Source: Bacillota bacterium (lineage in GTDB: Bacteria > Bacillota > Clostridia > Lachnospirales > Lachnospiraceae). Taken from it: a DNA stretch of 64,000 bases. Where the stretch lies: NCBI GenBank assembly GCA_023392615.1, contig JAEVYT010000036.1:186001-250000 (forward strand), given 5' to 3'. Under the pieces are notes generated by a model. The model ran no database searches and was not told where the DNA came from. It was given only the letters and a program-made list of their open reading frames with translations. Below are positions 17,438 through 26,503 of this stretch, one piece after another. Every line of letters begins with the position of its first letter. Position 1 is the first letter of the stretch. The position numbers were made by a program, and so were the translations under genes.

Positions 17438-18859
17438 ATGATTAAAGACAATCAAAAAACATTTAATAGAGTACACGTCCTTTTGGATGCTTGTGTTGTT
17501 ATAATATCCTATCTTGCATCCTACTATATTAGGTTCAAAAGCCCTTTTCAAAACTGGGAGCTCTTTCAAGCGGAACCAGGAACCTTCTACGATATTCAGG
17601 GTTATGCATGGAGAGTAATATTTGTGGTTCCTTTATACTTAACCATATATTATTACACACATCTGTATACACCAAAGCGAGGAAGACGAAGGTTACCAGA
17701 AGTTATTAATATTATAGGCGCTAACGTATTAGGTCTAGTATTCTTCTCCTCCTTCTTGTATATAACAAAAGAAAGTAATATATCACGTGCTTACCTAGGT
17801 CTCTTCTTCACAATGAATATTACTTTAAGTGTCATCGTCCGTATGATTGTGTCCAACATTCTTCGACTAGCACGTCGTAAGGGTTATAATCTCAAACATA
17901 TTCTTCTGGTTGGTTACGGAAGTGGTGCACAAGCTTTTATCGATCGTGTATTTTTAAATCCTCAATGGGGTTATTATATCCATGGAATATTGGATGATAA
18001 CATAGAAATCGGTACAATGTATAAGAAAGTGCCGGTAATCGGAACCATTACTCATCTGGAAGCTTTCTTAAGGAAAATGACATTGGATGAGATTGCAATT
18101 ACGATTAGTGTTAATGAGTATCACAAACTTGAGAACATTGTACAAATTTGTGAAAAATCCGGAGTTCATACTAAATTTATTCCTGACTATTACAGTTTTA
18201 TACCAACCACACCTTATACCGAAGATTTATACGGACTACCGGTTATCAATATTCGTAATGTTCCGTTAACTAACTCGTATAATAGCATTAGAAAGAGAAT
18301 TGTTGATATCTTTGGTGCTTCAGTGGCATTGATTTTATTTTCGATACCGATGTTACTGGTTGCATTAATTATCAAGATAACCTCGCCAGGGCCTATCATA
18401 TTCTCTCAAATTCGTGTTGGTAAGCATAACAAAAATTTTAAAATGTATAAGTTTCGATCGATGGAAATCCAACCTGAAAAAGAGGAGCAAAAAGCGTGGA
18501 CAACGAAACGTGATCCTCGTGTAACCGGTATTGGTAAGTTTATAAGAAGAACCAGTATCGATGAATTACCGCAACTAATTAATATCTTAAAGGGCGATAT
18601 GAGCTTAGTAGGCCCTAGACCTGAGCGTCCCTTCTATGTTGAAAAGTTCCAGGAAGAGATACCTCGTTATATGATAAAACACCAGGTTTCTCCTGGTCTG
18701 ACCGGTTGGGCACAGATAAATGGCTTCCGAGGTGATACATCAATAAAGAAACGAATCGATCACGACTTATATTATATTGAAAATTGGACATTATCACTTG
18801 ACTTCAAGATCATATTTTTAACATTCTTTAAAGGATTTATTAATAAAAACGCTTATTAA
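17438..18859 (+). CDS. Undecaprenyl-phosphate sugar-phosphate transferase (WcaJ/EpsE-like)
   Basis: This integral-membrane polyprenyl glycosylphosphotransferase starts exopolysaccharide or teichoic-type glycan synthesis by moving a sugar-1-phosphate onto undecaprenyl phosphate. The 473-residue protein has four N-terminal helices and a nucleotide-binding-like central domain (LLVGYGSGAQAF). A last helix leads into the C-terminal sugar transferase domain, with KRIVDIFGA, SPGPIIFSQIRVG, MYKFRSM, RRTSIDELPQL, SLVGPRPERP and GLTGWAQINGFRG. The start at 17438 follows GCGGAGG; a reading from 17411 lacks a site. An LCP ligase gene follows, a common pairing for attaching the finished polymer to the wall. 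Confidence 0.9.
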   Translation: MIKDNQKTFNRVHVLLDACVVIISYLASYYIRFKSPFQNWELFQAEPGTFYDIQGYAWRVIFVVPLYLTIYYYTHLYTPKRGRRRLPEVINIIGANVLGLVFFSSFLYITKESNISRAYLGLFFTMNITLSVIVRMIVSNILRLARRKGYNLKHILLVGYGSGAQAFIDRVFLNPQWGYYIHGILDDNIEIGTMYKKVPVIGTITHLEAFLRKMTLDEIAITISVNEYHKLENIVQICEKSGVHTKFIPDYYSFIPTTPYTEDLYGLPVINIRNVPLTNSYNSIRKRIVDIFGASVALILFSIPMLLVALIIKITSPGPIIFSQIRVGKHNKNFKMYKFRSMEIQPEKEEQKAWTTKRDPRVTGIGKFIRRTSIDELPQLINILKGDMSLVGPRPERPFYVEKFQEEIPRYMIKHQVSPGLTGWAQINGFRGDTSIKKRIDHDLYYIENWTLSLDFKIIFLTFFKGFINKNAY

Positions 18860-18937
18860 TATTGCTCATAGATTAATATTAATATCAAATAACCATACTA
18901 ATTCACAAATGAGTAAATGGAAAGAAGGGGACAAATC

Positions 18938-20008
18938 ATGGATAATGATAAGATGAAAATTGATAATGAGAACAGCAAGCCTCAAAAAACTAAGAAAAAA
19001 ATGAAAAAAAGAAGTAAACTCATAATATTATTTATTGTCGAAATTTTTATACTGATTTTTGCAATCGGCATTATATATGGAATGAGTAAAGTAGGCAAAA
19101 TTCAACACGATACTTCAGAGGATAAGCATATTATCAAGAATGAAGAAGTTAAAATTAGCGGATATCGCAACATCGTATTATTTGGAGTAGATTCCAGAGC
19201 TAACTCATTAAAGAAAAGCACTCACAGTGATACCATCATCATTGCAAGCATTAATAAAAAGACAAAAGACGTTAAACTGGCATCCGTTTACCGTGATACT
19301 TATGTAAAAATTCCTGACAAGAACAAATTTGATAAAATCAATGCTGCCTATTATAGAGGTGGTTATTCCCTTGCACTTAGCACGATTAACACCAACTTTG
19401 ATCTTGATGCGAAAGAATTTGTAACAGTTAATTTTGACGCAGTGGTTAGAGGCATTGATTTAGTTGGAGGTGTGGAAATCGATGTTCAGGAAAACGAATT
19501 AAAGCACATGAATACTTATATCCGAGAATTAAACAAAATCAACCACACTAACGTAACTGAAGTTAAATCCGCTGGCAAACAATTGTTAAATGGTACTCAA
19601 GCAACCGCATGGTCTCGAATCCGTTATACAGCAGGTGGCGATTTTAAACGTACCGAACGCCAACGTGTTGTAGTAGAAAAGGTGTTTGCTAAGGTTAAGA
19701 AGTCCAATATCGGCACTATTAATAAATTCATTGATACTATGTTCCCTAAGATTTATACGAACTTATCCAACATAGATATGTTAATGTTAGCAAAAGATGT
19801 ATTCTCGTATAACATTGTAGGTCAAACCGGTTTCCCGTACGAAAAAGATGCCCACAGATACAATAAGGTATCCTACGTATTCCCGATTGATTTATCTGCA
19901 AATGTATCAAAACTACACGAGTATTTATTTGATAAACAAGGATATGTACCAAGTGATACTGTAAAGAATTACTCCAATGAAATAGAAGTGATTCGCAAAT
20001 CAAAATAG
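18938..20008 (+). CDS. LytR-CpsA-Psr family cell-wall polymer ligase
   Basis: LCP proteins transfer glycopolymers from undecaprenyl-pyrophosphate onto peptidoglycan outside the membrane. The 356-residue protein has a Lys-rich cytoplasmic start, one signal-anchor helix (about 27-50) and the LCP domain with LFGVDSR, SDTIIIASI, ASVYRDTYVKIP, DKINAAY, WSRIRYTAGGDFKRTERQR and its conserved arginines. Start 18938 follows AGAAGGGG; an earlier ATG at 18917 is less well placed. It lies 78 bases after the sugar-phosphate transferase on the same strand and is followed by a strong terminator shared with the convergent exporter genes. Confidence 0.92.
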   Translation: MDNDKMKIDNENSKPQKTKKKMKKRSKLIILFIVEIFILIFAIGIIYGMSKVGKIQHDTSEDKHIIKNEEVKISGYRNIVLFGVDSRANSLKKSTHSDTIIIASINKKTKDVKLASVYRDTYVKIPDKNKFDKINAAYYRGGYSLALSTINTNFDLDAKEFVTVNFDAVVRGIDLVGGVEIDVQENELKHMNTYIRELNKINHTNVTEVKSAGKQLLNGTQATAWSRIRYTAGGDFKRTERQRVVVEKVFAKVKKSNIGTINKFIDTMFPKIYTNLSNIDMLMLAKDVFSYNIVGQTGFPYEKDAHRYNKVSYVFPIDLSANVSKLHEYLFDKQGYVPSDTVKNYSNEIEVIRKSK

Positions 20009-20146
20009 ATTGAGATTTCGTACTAGGAACGGCACTCACGACGGAGACAACCGGTCTCCATGGATTGATTTTTAAAGTATACTTTTTCTATTTACTTCTT
20101 AATGTGAAAAACTTTAATATAGTACGTATCTTCTCTCCTTATAAAG

Positions 20147-20175
20147 AAAACCCCAACCGTTTGGTTGGGGTTTTT
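20147..20175. terminator. Strong bidirectional terminator
   Basis: AACCCCAACC and GGTTGGGGTT form a 10-base stem with a GTTT loop; T-runs or A-runs flank both sides. It separates the convergent LCP gene (plus) and the ABC ATPase gene (minus). A smaller hairpin GGAGAC/GTCTCC lies at about 20044-20060. Confidence 0.9.
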
Positions 20176-20199
20176 CATGGTTTTATATTTGATTTATCT

Positions 20200-20940
20200 C
20201 TATTTCTTTAGCTTTGCTTCGTAGATTTCGCAAATCTCATCTACGCCACCCTTCGCAATTAAGGTGCCCTTCTCTAATAAGATTGCTTTGTTACAGATGG
20301 ATTTTACTTGTTCTATGCTGTGAGATACAAATAACACGGTAACTCCCTGCTTAAACATGGATTTAATCTTCTTTTCACTCTTATTACGGAATTTCGCATC
20401 TCCAACCGCGAATACTTCATCCAGGATGAGTATCTCAGGATCTACTACGGTAGCAATGGAGAATCCCAAACGGGTTTTCATACCGGAGGAATAATTTTTG
20501 ACCGGTACATTAATAAAATCACCAAGTTCCGAAAACTCTACTATCTCATCATATTTTGAACGAATAAATTCTCTGGAATACCCAAGAACAGCTCCATATA
20601 AGAAGATATTTTCCGCACCGGTGTATTGCAAATCAAAACCAGCACCAAGCTCTAATAGCGGAACAATACGTCCCTTAGAAGTAACTCCGCCCTCTGATGC
20701 TTTTAATACCCCTGCTATAACCTTCAATAATGTACTTTTACCTGCGCCGTTTAAACCTAATATACCGACACGATCTCCTTTTTCCACTTGGAAATCAATA
20801 TCTTTTAATGCCCAAAAATCTTTATAATCAATATTACCTTTTACTTTTCTTATTATAAATTCCTTCAAATTATCCACTTTCTCTGCGCCCATGCGAAATC
20901 TGACACCAACGTGGTCAACATTAATAACATTATTACTCAT
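20200..20940 (-). CDS. Polysaccharide/teichoic acid ABC exporter, ATPase subunit (TagH/Wzt-like)
   Basis: This nucleotide-binding subunit of an ABC-2 exporter moves lipid-linked glycan or teichoic acid across the membrane. The 246-residue protein has GLNGAGKSTLLKVIAGVLKASEG (Walker A) and RIVPLLELGAGFDLQYTGAENIFLYGAVLG, which is specific for TagH/RfbB/Wzt-type ATPases. The signature is YSSGMKTRLGFSIA, Walker B is ILILDEVFAVGDAKF, and FVSHSIEQV follows. It lacks the long C-terminal domain of Bacillus TagH or substrate-recognising Wzt. Start 20940 follows TGGAGG; the reading to 20964 lacks a site. The permease gene lies 30 bases upstream. Confidence 0.9.
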   Translation of the reverse strand: MSNNVINVDHVGVRFRMGAEKVDNLKEFIIRKVKGNIDYKDFWALKDIDFQVEKGDRVGILGLNGAGKSTLLKVIAGVLKASEGGVTSKGRIVPLLELGAGFDLQYTGAENIFLYGAVLGYSREFIRSKYDEIVEFSELGDFINVPVKNYSSGMKTRLGFSIATVVDPEILILDEVFAVGDAKFRNKSEKKIKSMFKQGVTVLFVSHSIEQVKSICNKAILLEKGTLIAKGGVDEICEIYEAKLKK

Positions 20941-20970
20941 GAATCCTCCATTCCGTCGATACAACCACCA

Positions 20971-21750
20971 CTATATATTCAATATAAACTTGTCCTGATT
21001 TTTATAGAACATCCATATACCTATGATTAACGTTAATACACTGAAGATTGCGGAATAAGCCAGTGCATGCAAATTAAGAAACTTTGCATCTATGATAGCT
21101 TCTCTAAAATTCTGTATTACTGAATATAAAGGATTTAGTTTTAGTATCCAATCATGACTGGTTTTCAAAAGCTTGTCAGGATAATAGAAGATTGCGGAGC
21201 AATACATAATTATCATGAGTAGAACGCCCCATAGGTACTCCATATCTCGGAAAAATACCGCCATGGTAGCTAATATCATACCAACACCAATAACCATGAT
21301 GAACAAAATAATTAAAGGTACAATTGCTTGAAAAGTATATAATGTCGGCCTCACATGTGTATATATCTGAACACCGATTAACACAATTAGCGAAATCAAA
21401 AATGTTACATATTGAGCAATAATAGCAGCCAACGGATAGATGTATTTCGGCACATAGACCTTTTTAATCATTTGGCCGTTAATACGAATCGAGTTCATAG
21501 CTCCCTTCGTCGCATTGGCAAAAAAGGTATACAAAAGACGGCCTGCAACGATATAGAGTGGAAATTGTTCATTTTTAACTTCATACAAACCACCAAATAC
21601 CAGTGTTAATACTATCGTGGTCAATAACGGCTCTAGTAATGTCCATAGAATACCTAAATAGGATCTTCTATACTTTAACTTAATATCTTTAATAATAAGT
21701 TCGGATAGTAAGAATCTATACTTCTTAAAATTTTTAATTACCTGTTTCAT
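20971..21750 (-). CDS. Polysaccharide/teichoic acid ABC exporter, permease (TagG/Wzm-like)
   Basis: This ABC-2 type permease pairs with the ATPase downstream. The protein has the amphipathic start FRFLLSELI-type region followed by KDIKLKYRRSYLGILWTLLEPLL, a hallmark of the O-antigen/teichoic exporter family, and about six membrane helices. FREAIIDAKFLNLHALAYSAIFS is near the end. The start at 21750 (260 residues) has GGTGA about 5 bases upstream; an ATG four codons earlier is possible. Together with the nearby sugar-phosphate transferase, LCP and CDP-glycerol genes it suggests a wall-polymer pathway. Confidence 0.88.
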   Translation of the reverse strand: MKQVIKNFKKYRFLLSELIIKDIKLKYRRSYLGILWTLLEPLLTTIVLTLVFGGLYEVKNEQFPLYIVAGRLLYTFFANATKGAMNSIRINGQMIKKVYVPKYIYPLAAIIAQYVTFLISLIVLIGVQIYTHVRPTLYTFQAIVPLIILFIMVIGVGMILATMAVFFRDMEYLWGVLLMIIMYCSAIFYYPDKLLKTSHDWILKLNPLYSVIQNFREAIIDAKFLNLHALAYSAIFSVLTLIIGIWMFYKNQDKFILNI

Positions 21751-21997
21751 TCTTGTCACCATTTTTCAAAAATGTATTGTTATTATCATAACTCCTTAGA
21801 AAGTATTGACTTACCAATCAGTAGGTATACACATCTTTATCCCCTCGTATGTGATCCTTGCACATTCTTGAAATTAATTTTCCTTCATCACTTTATTATT
21901 GTCTCGCAGTTTCTAATAATTTTAGTACAAAAGCGATTATAGCATTCTCACTTCTACAAGTCAACATTGCTTTCAACATTATCTCAGTACATGAAAA

Positions 21998-22031
21998 TGC
22001 TGCTGAATAACAATGATTCTATCCAGCAGCA
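21998..22031 (-). terminator. Terminator after leuA
   Basis: TGCTGCTG (21998-22005) pairs with CAGCAGCA (22024-22031), with additional A/T pairs inside. On the minus strand the stem is followed by TTTTC. It lies 17 bases past the leuA stop. The rest of the gap to 21751 shows only a weak promoter-like region for the exporter genes. Confidence 0.8.
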
Positions 22032-22047
22032 ATTATCCGTCTAAAGA

Positions 22048-23712
22048 TTAAACGTTCAATCGATTTAATGCACTAAAAATTGCTCGAATGGAGGCTCTGG
22101 TAATATTTGAACTTATGCCAACTCCGAATGTAATCTTACCATTCTCCAAATTCAACATCTGAATATATGCAGCAGCCTGTGCGCTTTCTCCCCCACCTAA
22201 TGCATGTTCTGTATAATCAAGTATTTTAACCTGAATACCTAAATCATTTTGCAGACCTTTTAATGCAGCATCAAGAGGTCCGTTACCAACAGCTTCAAAT
22301 GACTTGTTTATACCGTTGTTAGTGTAAACAACTGTAGCGTTCGTACTTGCTTTATCATTTTCAGCAACGTCTTCTATTTTACATTTTATAAAATGTAACG
22401 GTGTTTTTCTATCCAGGTAATTCGCTTTGAATTCACTCATAATCTGATCAGGTGAAACTTCGCCTTGTTTTTCAGATAAGGATTGAATAACCTCTGCAAA
22501 TTCCTTGTGCATTCCCTTTGGCAGTTTGAATCCATAGTAATTCTCCATAACAAATGCAACACCACCCTTACCGGACTGGCTGTTAATGCGTACAATTGGT
22601 TCATATTGTCTGCCAATATCGGATGGATCTATCGGAAGATAAGGCACTGCCCAGTACTCACTGTTGCGTTCCTTCATTGCTTTAACACCTTTATTTATTG
22701 CATCTTGATGAGATCCTGAGAAAGCTGTAAATACAAGCTTACCAGCATAAGGATGACGTTCGTGTACCTTCATCTTACATGTTCTTTCATAAATCTCAAT
22801 AATTTCATTAATGCTATCTATCTCTAATTCCGGATTAATTCCTTGGGAAAACATATTGTATGCTAATGTTAATATATCAACATTACCGGTTCTTTCACCA
22901 TTACCGAATAATGTTCCCTCCACTCTGTCCGCGCCTGCTAAGATTGCAAGCTCAGCGATTGCGATGCCGGTACCTCGATCGTTATGGGGATGAATACTTA
23001 GGATAATAGAATCTCTATCCTTAAAATTACAACTCATCCATTCAATCTGGTCAGCGTATACATTTGGAGTGTTCATTTCAACTGTAGCAGGAAGATTAAA
23101 TATTACCTTATTGTCTGGCGTAGGTTGCCATATCTCCTGTACTGCAGTACATACCTCAAGAGCATATTCTACTTCTGTTCCTGTAAAGCTTTCAGGGGAG
23201 TATTCCAGACTAATCTTGCCAGGAAAGGTCTTTGCATATTCCTTTACAAGCTTCGTTCCTTCCATAGCTATCTGTTTAATCTCTTCCTTAGACATATGAA
23301 ACACTACATCCCTTTGTAAAGTAGAGGTAGAGTTATAAATATGTACTATCGCTTGTTTTACACCTTCTAAAGCTTCAAAAGTTCTCTTTAATAAATGCTC
23401 TCTGCATTGTACCAATACTTGTATGGTTACATCATCAGGAATTAACTTTCTATCAACCAACTGTCTTAAAAAATCAAATTCGATTTGAGAAGCGGAAGGA
23501 AAACCAACTTCGATTTCTTTAAATCCAAGTTTAACTAACATCTCAAAAAACTCTATCTTTTCTTCCACTATCATTGGTTCAATTAAAGCCTGATTACCAT
23601 CTCTTAAATCAACGCTACACCAAATCGGTGCTTTTTCAATCTGCTTATTTGGCCATTGTCTATCAGGTAAACTTATAACCGGGTTTCTTTGATATCTCTT
23701 ATAATTCAACAT
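22048..23712 (-). CDS. leuA: 2-isopropylmalate synthase, LeuA type 2
   Basis: LeuA condenses acetyl-CoA with 2-oxoisovalerate as the first committed step to leucine. The 554-residue protein begins MLNYKRYQRNPVISLPDRQWPNKQIEKAPIW-type sequence and has the catalytic SVDLRDGNQAL, the metal site HPHNDRGT (His residues), EGTLFGNGERTGNVD and NSQSGKGG. The C-terminal regulatory domain ends in the ALGGGESAQAAAYIQ region that senses leucine. The length and the N-terminal extension mark the actinobacterial/fungal-like type 2 form. AGGAGG precedes the start. It is monocistronic, with its own promoter, a 340-base leader and a terminator; the liv importer is elsewhere in the window. Confidence 0.95.
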   Translation of the reverse strand: MLNYKRYQRNPVISLPDRQWPNKQIEKAPIWCSVDLRDGNQALIEPMIVEEKIEFFEMLVKLGFKEIEVGFPSASQIEFDFLRQLVDRKLIPDDVTIQVLVQCREHLLKRTFEALEGVKQAIVHIYNSTSTLQRDVVFHMSKEEIKQIAMEGTKLVKEYAKTFPGKISLEYSPESFTGTEVEYALEVCTAVQEIWQPTPDNKVIFNLPATVEMNTPNVYADQIEWMSCNFKDRDSIILSIHPHNDRGTGIAIAELAILAGADRVEGTLFGNGERTGNVDILTLAYNMFSQGINPELEIDSINEIIEIYERTCKMKVHERHPYAGKLVFTAFSGSHQDAINKGVKAMKERNSEYWAVPYLPIDPSDIGRQYEPIVRINSQSGKGGVAFVMENYYGFKLPKGMHKEFAEVIQSLSEKQGEVSPDQIMSEFKANYLDRKTPLHFIKCKIEDVAENDKASTNATVVYTNNGINKSFEAVGNGPLDAALKGLQNDLGIQVKILDYTEHALGGGESAQAAAYIQMLNLENGKITFGVGISSNITRASIRAIFSALNRLNV

Positions 23713-24057
23713 ATGAATTACCTCCTAAAATTAATATGTTTCAGCGTTCTGCATAGTTGCGTTTGCGCTGATAGCGAATCCTGCACGGAGTGCATCTTTT
23801 ACTCATACTAACTACGGAGTCGATATATCACGCTGTACAATTTGACAATAAATAAATTCGTGTTGTCTACTCGAGTCCCAAAAAATCAAATCCTTTCTTT
23901 ATTATTTTATAACTGCTTACCCGTAACTTTTATACTGTAATTTGTAAAAGCGGCAGGTAAAAAAATATAACCTTCACATCGTTGTGTAAGAACAAAAATA
24001 TACCCTAGTACATTTTCACATTGCATCTGTTCTGCAACATTGTGAATAATGTTCTAA
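23713..24057 (-). promoter_or_regulatory. Long structured leader of leuA
   Basis: About 340 transcribed bases precede leuA. A hairpin forms near the 5' end (CACAATGTTGCA with TGCAATGTG, 24016-24043). CTTTTA/TAAAAG-type stems lie in the middle, CAGCGT can pair with ACGCTG nearer the gene, and GCACTCCGTGC is a small stem. A tiny ORF TTG-GGA-CTC-GAG-TAG preceded by AAAGGA lies near 23875-23890. I do not see the T-box sequence (TGGNACCGCG). The leader is probably regulatory, but its class is unknown. Confidence 0.5.
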
Positions 24058-24086
24058 ATTATATCATCATCACCTAATTTTGGCAA
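24058..24086 (-). promoter_or_regulatory. leuA promoter
   Basis: TTGCCA (24081-24086), 17 bases, and a perfect TATAAT (24058-24063) on the minus strand. The -35 overlaps the last bases before the HPr-like gene's stop codon at 24087. Confidence 0.75.
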
Positions 24087-24365
24087 CTACTTTTTTATAA
24101 ATTCATCCCCTAGTCCATTTTCAATCATATTACTTAAAACTTCAGCTGCCTCTTCCTCGTCTGAACCATCGCATATCAATTCAATCTCATCACCGTACTT
24201 AATACATGCGGATAGAACACCTAATACGCTCTTTGCATTGACTGTTTTATCTCCTAATCGTATTGATATTGCAGACTTAAAATCGATTGAACGGTTGCAC
24301 AAAACACTGATAGGGCGTAAATGCAATCCGATCGGATTTTGTATGACCAGTTTTTTGCTTACCAT
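24087..24365 (-). CDS. HPr-family phosphocarrier protein
   Basis: This 92-residue HPr-like protein has the active-site segment NPIGLHLRP with His15 and Arg17, and the regulatory Ser46 in AKSVLGVLSACI. It can therefore in principle take phosphate from both enzyme I and HPr kinase, unlike Crh, which lacks His15. GLHLRP replaces the usual GLHARP, and Cys residues at 23 and 53 are uncommon. The acidic C-terminal DGSDEEEAAEVLSN helix is typical. It lies 28 bases after cdaR, so it belongs to the c-di-AMP operon. Whether it is the housekeeping PtsH or a paralogue is open. Confidence 0.85.
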   Translation of the reverse strand: MVSKKLVIQNPIGLHLRPISVLCNRSIDFKSAISIRLGDKTVNAKSVLGVLSACIKYGDEIELICDGSDEEEAAEVLSNMIENGLGDEFIKK

Positions 24366-24393
24366 ATGATACCTCCTGTCATTTTCAAAAGGA

Positions 24394-25614
24394 TTATTTC
24401 ATTAAGCGTATGTTCACTGCCGGATCATTTTCTAACACCAAATATTCGGGTAGATCTGCGCCAAGCTTAACAGCATAGGTACCACCCGTATAATTGGTAA
24501 GGTCAATATAAGGTTTGACTATATCTTTTGTAAGGTTGCTTATCTTTAAACGTTTAAATGGTCCGTTTACTTGAACCGTGATCGGACTCATAGTCAGATA
24601 ATCCAGGTTGTATCCCAGCGGTTTATTCTTTATGTCAATATCCTCAGGTAAAAATGTAATCTCCTTTGTCTCCGCCTGATCCACGGTTACATTAATCACC
24701 GCTGATTGGTTTTCACCAACTAAAATCACACCCTTCGGTAACTGATCCTGAAGATTAATCTCTTTTTCAATTGCTGTACTGGCTCCAGTAACATCTTCCT
24801 CGACTGTTAAATCATTTATAGTTTGAAGAAGATCGTCCGGTGCTGCTATCACTATTGTTTTCGGTTCATATTCTATCTTAGAAATCATATATCCATCGGC
24901 AGGTTTCCCTTTTGTCAGGACATTTAAGTTAATTGTTTTAGTCTTATACATGTCTATTGCAACTAATACACCGCTTTCACTAAATTGGAGATGGGAGGAA
25001 TCAATCTCATTCCCATTTACATCCAATGCCTTTGGTCTCTCTTTAATGTGAAACGACTCCCGTTCTTCCGAAACATTCACTTCTACAACGATCTGTGCAA
25101 TGCTGTCAATCTTGCTCTTAGGACCCGAGACACGTAATAGTGTATTCGCTGTCTTTTGGTAGACATAATACCCGTCAGCAGGTTCACCCTTTTGTACAAC
25201 ATTCACTTTAAATGGTTTCTCCACAACATCCTCAAGCGTAATTTTCATTACCTCATTGTTGCCGTTTACAACAGTTACTTCGTTGCCGTATCTTGGACAA
25301 GTGATATTTATGCTTACTGTATTCAGTTCAGATAACTTTGAGAAATCTGCAGTTACTTTAAAATCTGCAGCTGTTAATTCTTCTGTTATCTTTCTACGAG
25401 CAGATACTGTAAAATTGATCGTTTCTCCGGACTTAATATCATAAATCTTATTTAACTTTTTGATTTCAGCTTCATTCAATATCTGAACCGGAACATTATA
25501 AAAGGGCTTCTTACTAATCGGATTCTCAAGATTGGTAATAACAAGCCATAAGAGTGCCGCAAGAATAATTGATAGAATTTTCAAACCAATATTTCTAGTC
25601 AACTTCTCTTTCAT
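24394..25614 (-). CDS. cdaR: YbbR-domain protein CdaR, regulator of CdaA
   Basis: CdaR is a membrane-anchored extracellular protein that modulates the diadenylate cyclase CdaA. The 406-residue protein has one N-terminal helix (LKILSIILAALLWLVITNLENP) and then about four YbbR repeats, seen as repeated VxVxGPKSKI/TVQVNGPFKRL-type strands and NVVQKGEPADGYYV/NVLTKGKPADGYMI motifs. It overlaps the end of cdaA by 20 bases, indicating coupling. The usual glmM gene does not follow; an HPr gene does instead. Confidence 0.9.
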   Translation of the reverse strand: MKEKLTRNIGLKILSIILAALLWLVITNLENPISKKPFYNVPVQILNEAEIKKLNKIYDIKSGETINFTVSARRKITEELTAADFKVTADFSKLSELNTVSINITCPRYGNEVTVVNGNNEVMKITLEDVVEKPFKVNVVQKGEPADGYYVYQKTANTLLRVSGPKSKIDSIAQIVVEVNVSEERESFHIKERPKALDVNGNEIDSSHLQFSESGVLVAIDMYKTKTINLNVLTKGKPADGYMISKIEYEPKTIVIAAPDDLLQTINDLTVEEDVTGASTAIEKEINLQDQLPKGVILVGENQSAVINVTVDQAETKEITFLPEDIDIKNKPLGYNLDYLTMSPITVQVNGPFKRLKISNLTKDIVKPYIDLTNYTGGTYAVKLGADLPEYLVLENDPAVNIRLMK

Positions 25615-26476
25615 TCCTGAATCTTCCCTTCCACAACTTCAATTTTTTTGCATCTACAGATTTTTTTTGAGCTTCTTCTAGTTTAGAGCGAAGATAATCA
25701 CCATCTACATTTCGAATCAACTTACCACCCTTTGCAATCGATACCTTACCTGTTTCTTCGGATACAATAATCGTCAAACTGTCACAAACCTCACTGATTC
25801 CAATACCAGCACGATGTCTGGTGCCCAGATCCTTACTCAGTTGCATGTTATCCGATAAAGGAAGATAACATGTCGCTGCAGCTATTCTGTTACCCCGAAG
25901 TATAACCGCACCATCATGAAGCGGTGTATTATGTTCAAAGATATTAATCAATAATTCGCTACTAATCATACTGTCAATATAGATACCGGTGCTTTCATAG
26001 TCCTTCAAGGATATCTCATCCTCAAGAACAATGAGGGCTCCGGTCTTAGCTCTGGCAAGTTCAAATGTTGCACGAATAATCTGGTTTAACGTATAATCTG
26101 AGAATTTCTCATTCTTATCTTTTCCGTCGTCAAAAACAATAATTGATTTTACTAAGTTCTTTTGTCCCAACTGTTCCAATGCTTTTCGAAACTCTGGTTG
26201 AAATATAATAACAATGGCAATAATGCCAACATTAATCGTGTTTTTAATAATCCAAAGAAGCACGTTTAAGTTGAACAGCACTGCAATCAACCAAAAAACC
26301 ATAATAACTACCAAGCCTTTAACTAATGACCATGCTCTCGTGTTCTTTATCCATTTCACTACATTGTAAATTAGATATGCTAGAATACATATCTCCACTA
26401 TATCAGTTGGATAAATCTTAGGTGGGTAAAATTTCAGCATATAATCATGTAAAAAGTTATTTATTAATGACCCCAT
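25595..26476 (-). CDS. cdaA: Diadenylate cyclase CdaA
   Basis: CdaA makes cyclic di-AMP, which controls potassium and osmolyte uptake and wall homeostasis. The 293-residue protein has three N-terminal membrane helices (about 25-95) and a DAC domain with DGA (188-190) and RHR (220-222), both needed for catalysis, in the contexts TPLHDGAVILRG and LGTRHRAGIG. The C-terminal tail is basic. Next come cdaR (overlapping) and the HPr gene; two uncharacterised membrane protein genes precede it, 27 bases upstream. Confidence 0.95.
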   Translation of the reverse strand: MGSLINNFLHDYMLKFYPPKIYPTDIVEICILAYLIYNVVKWIKNTRAWSLVKGLVVIMVFWLIAVLFNLNVLLWIIKNTINVGIIAIVIIFQPEFRKALEQLGQKNLVKSIIVFDDGKDKNEKFSDYTLNQIIRATFELARAKTGALIVLEDEISLKDYESTGIYIDSMISSELLINIFEHNTPLHDGAVILRGNRIAAATCYLPLSDNMQLSKDLGTRHRAGIGISEVCDSLTIIVSEETGKVSIAKGGKLIRNVDGDYLRSKLEEAQKKSVDAKKLKLWKGRFRNEREVD

Positions 26477-26503
26477 GTGAATTCACCCCTTACCTAGTAT
26501 TTA

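Noticed and set aside
23713..24057. T-box riboswitch in the leuA leader
   Set aside because: The conserved T-box sequence and specifier loop could not be found on the transcribed strand, so I list it only as an unclassified leader.
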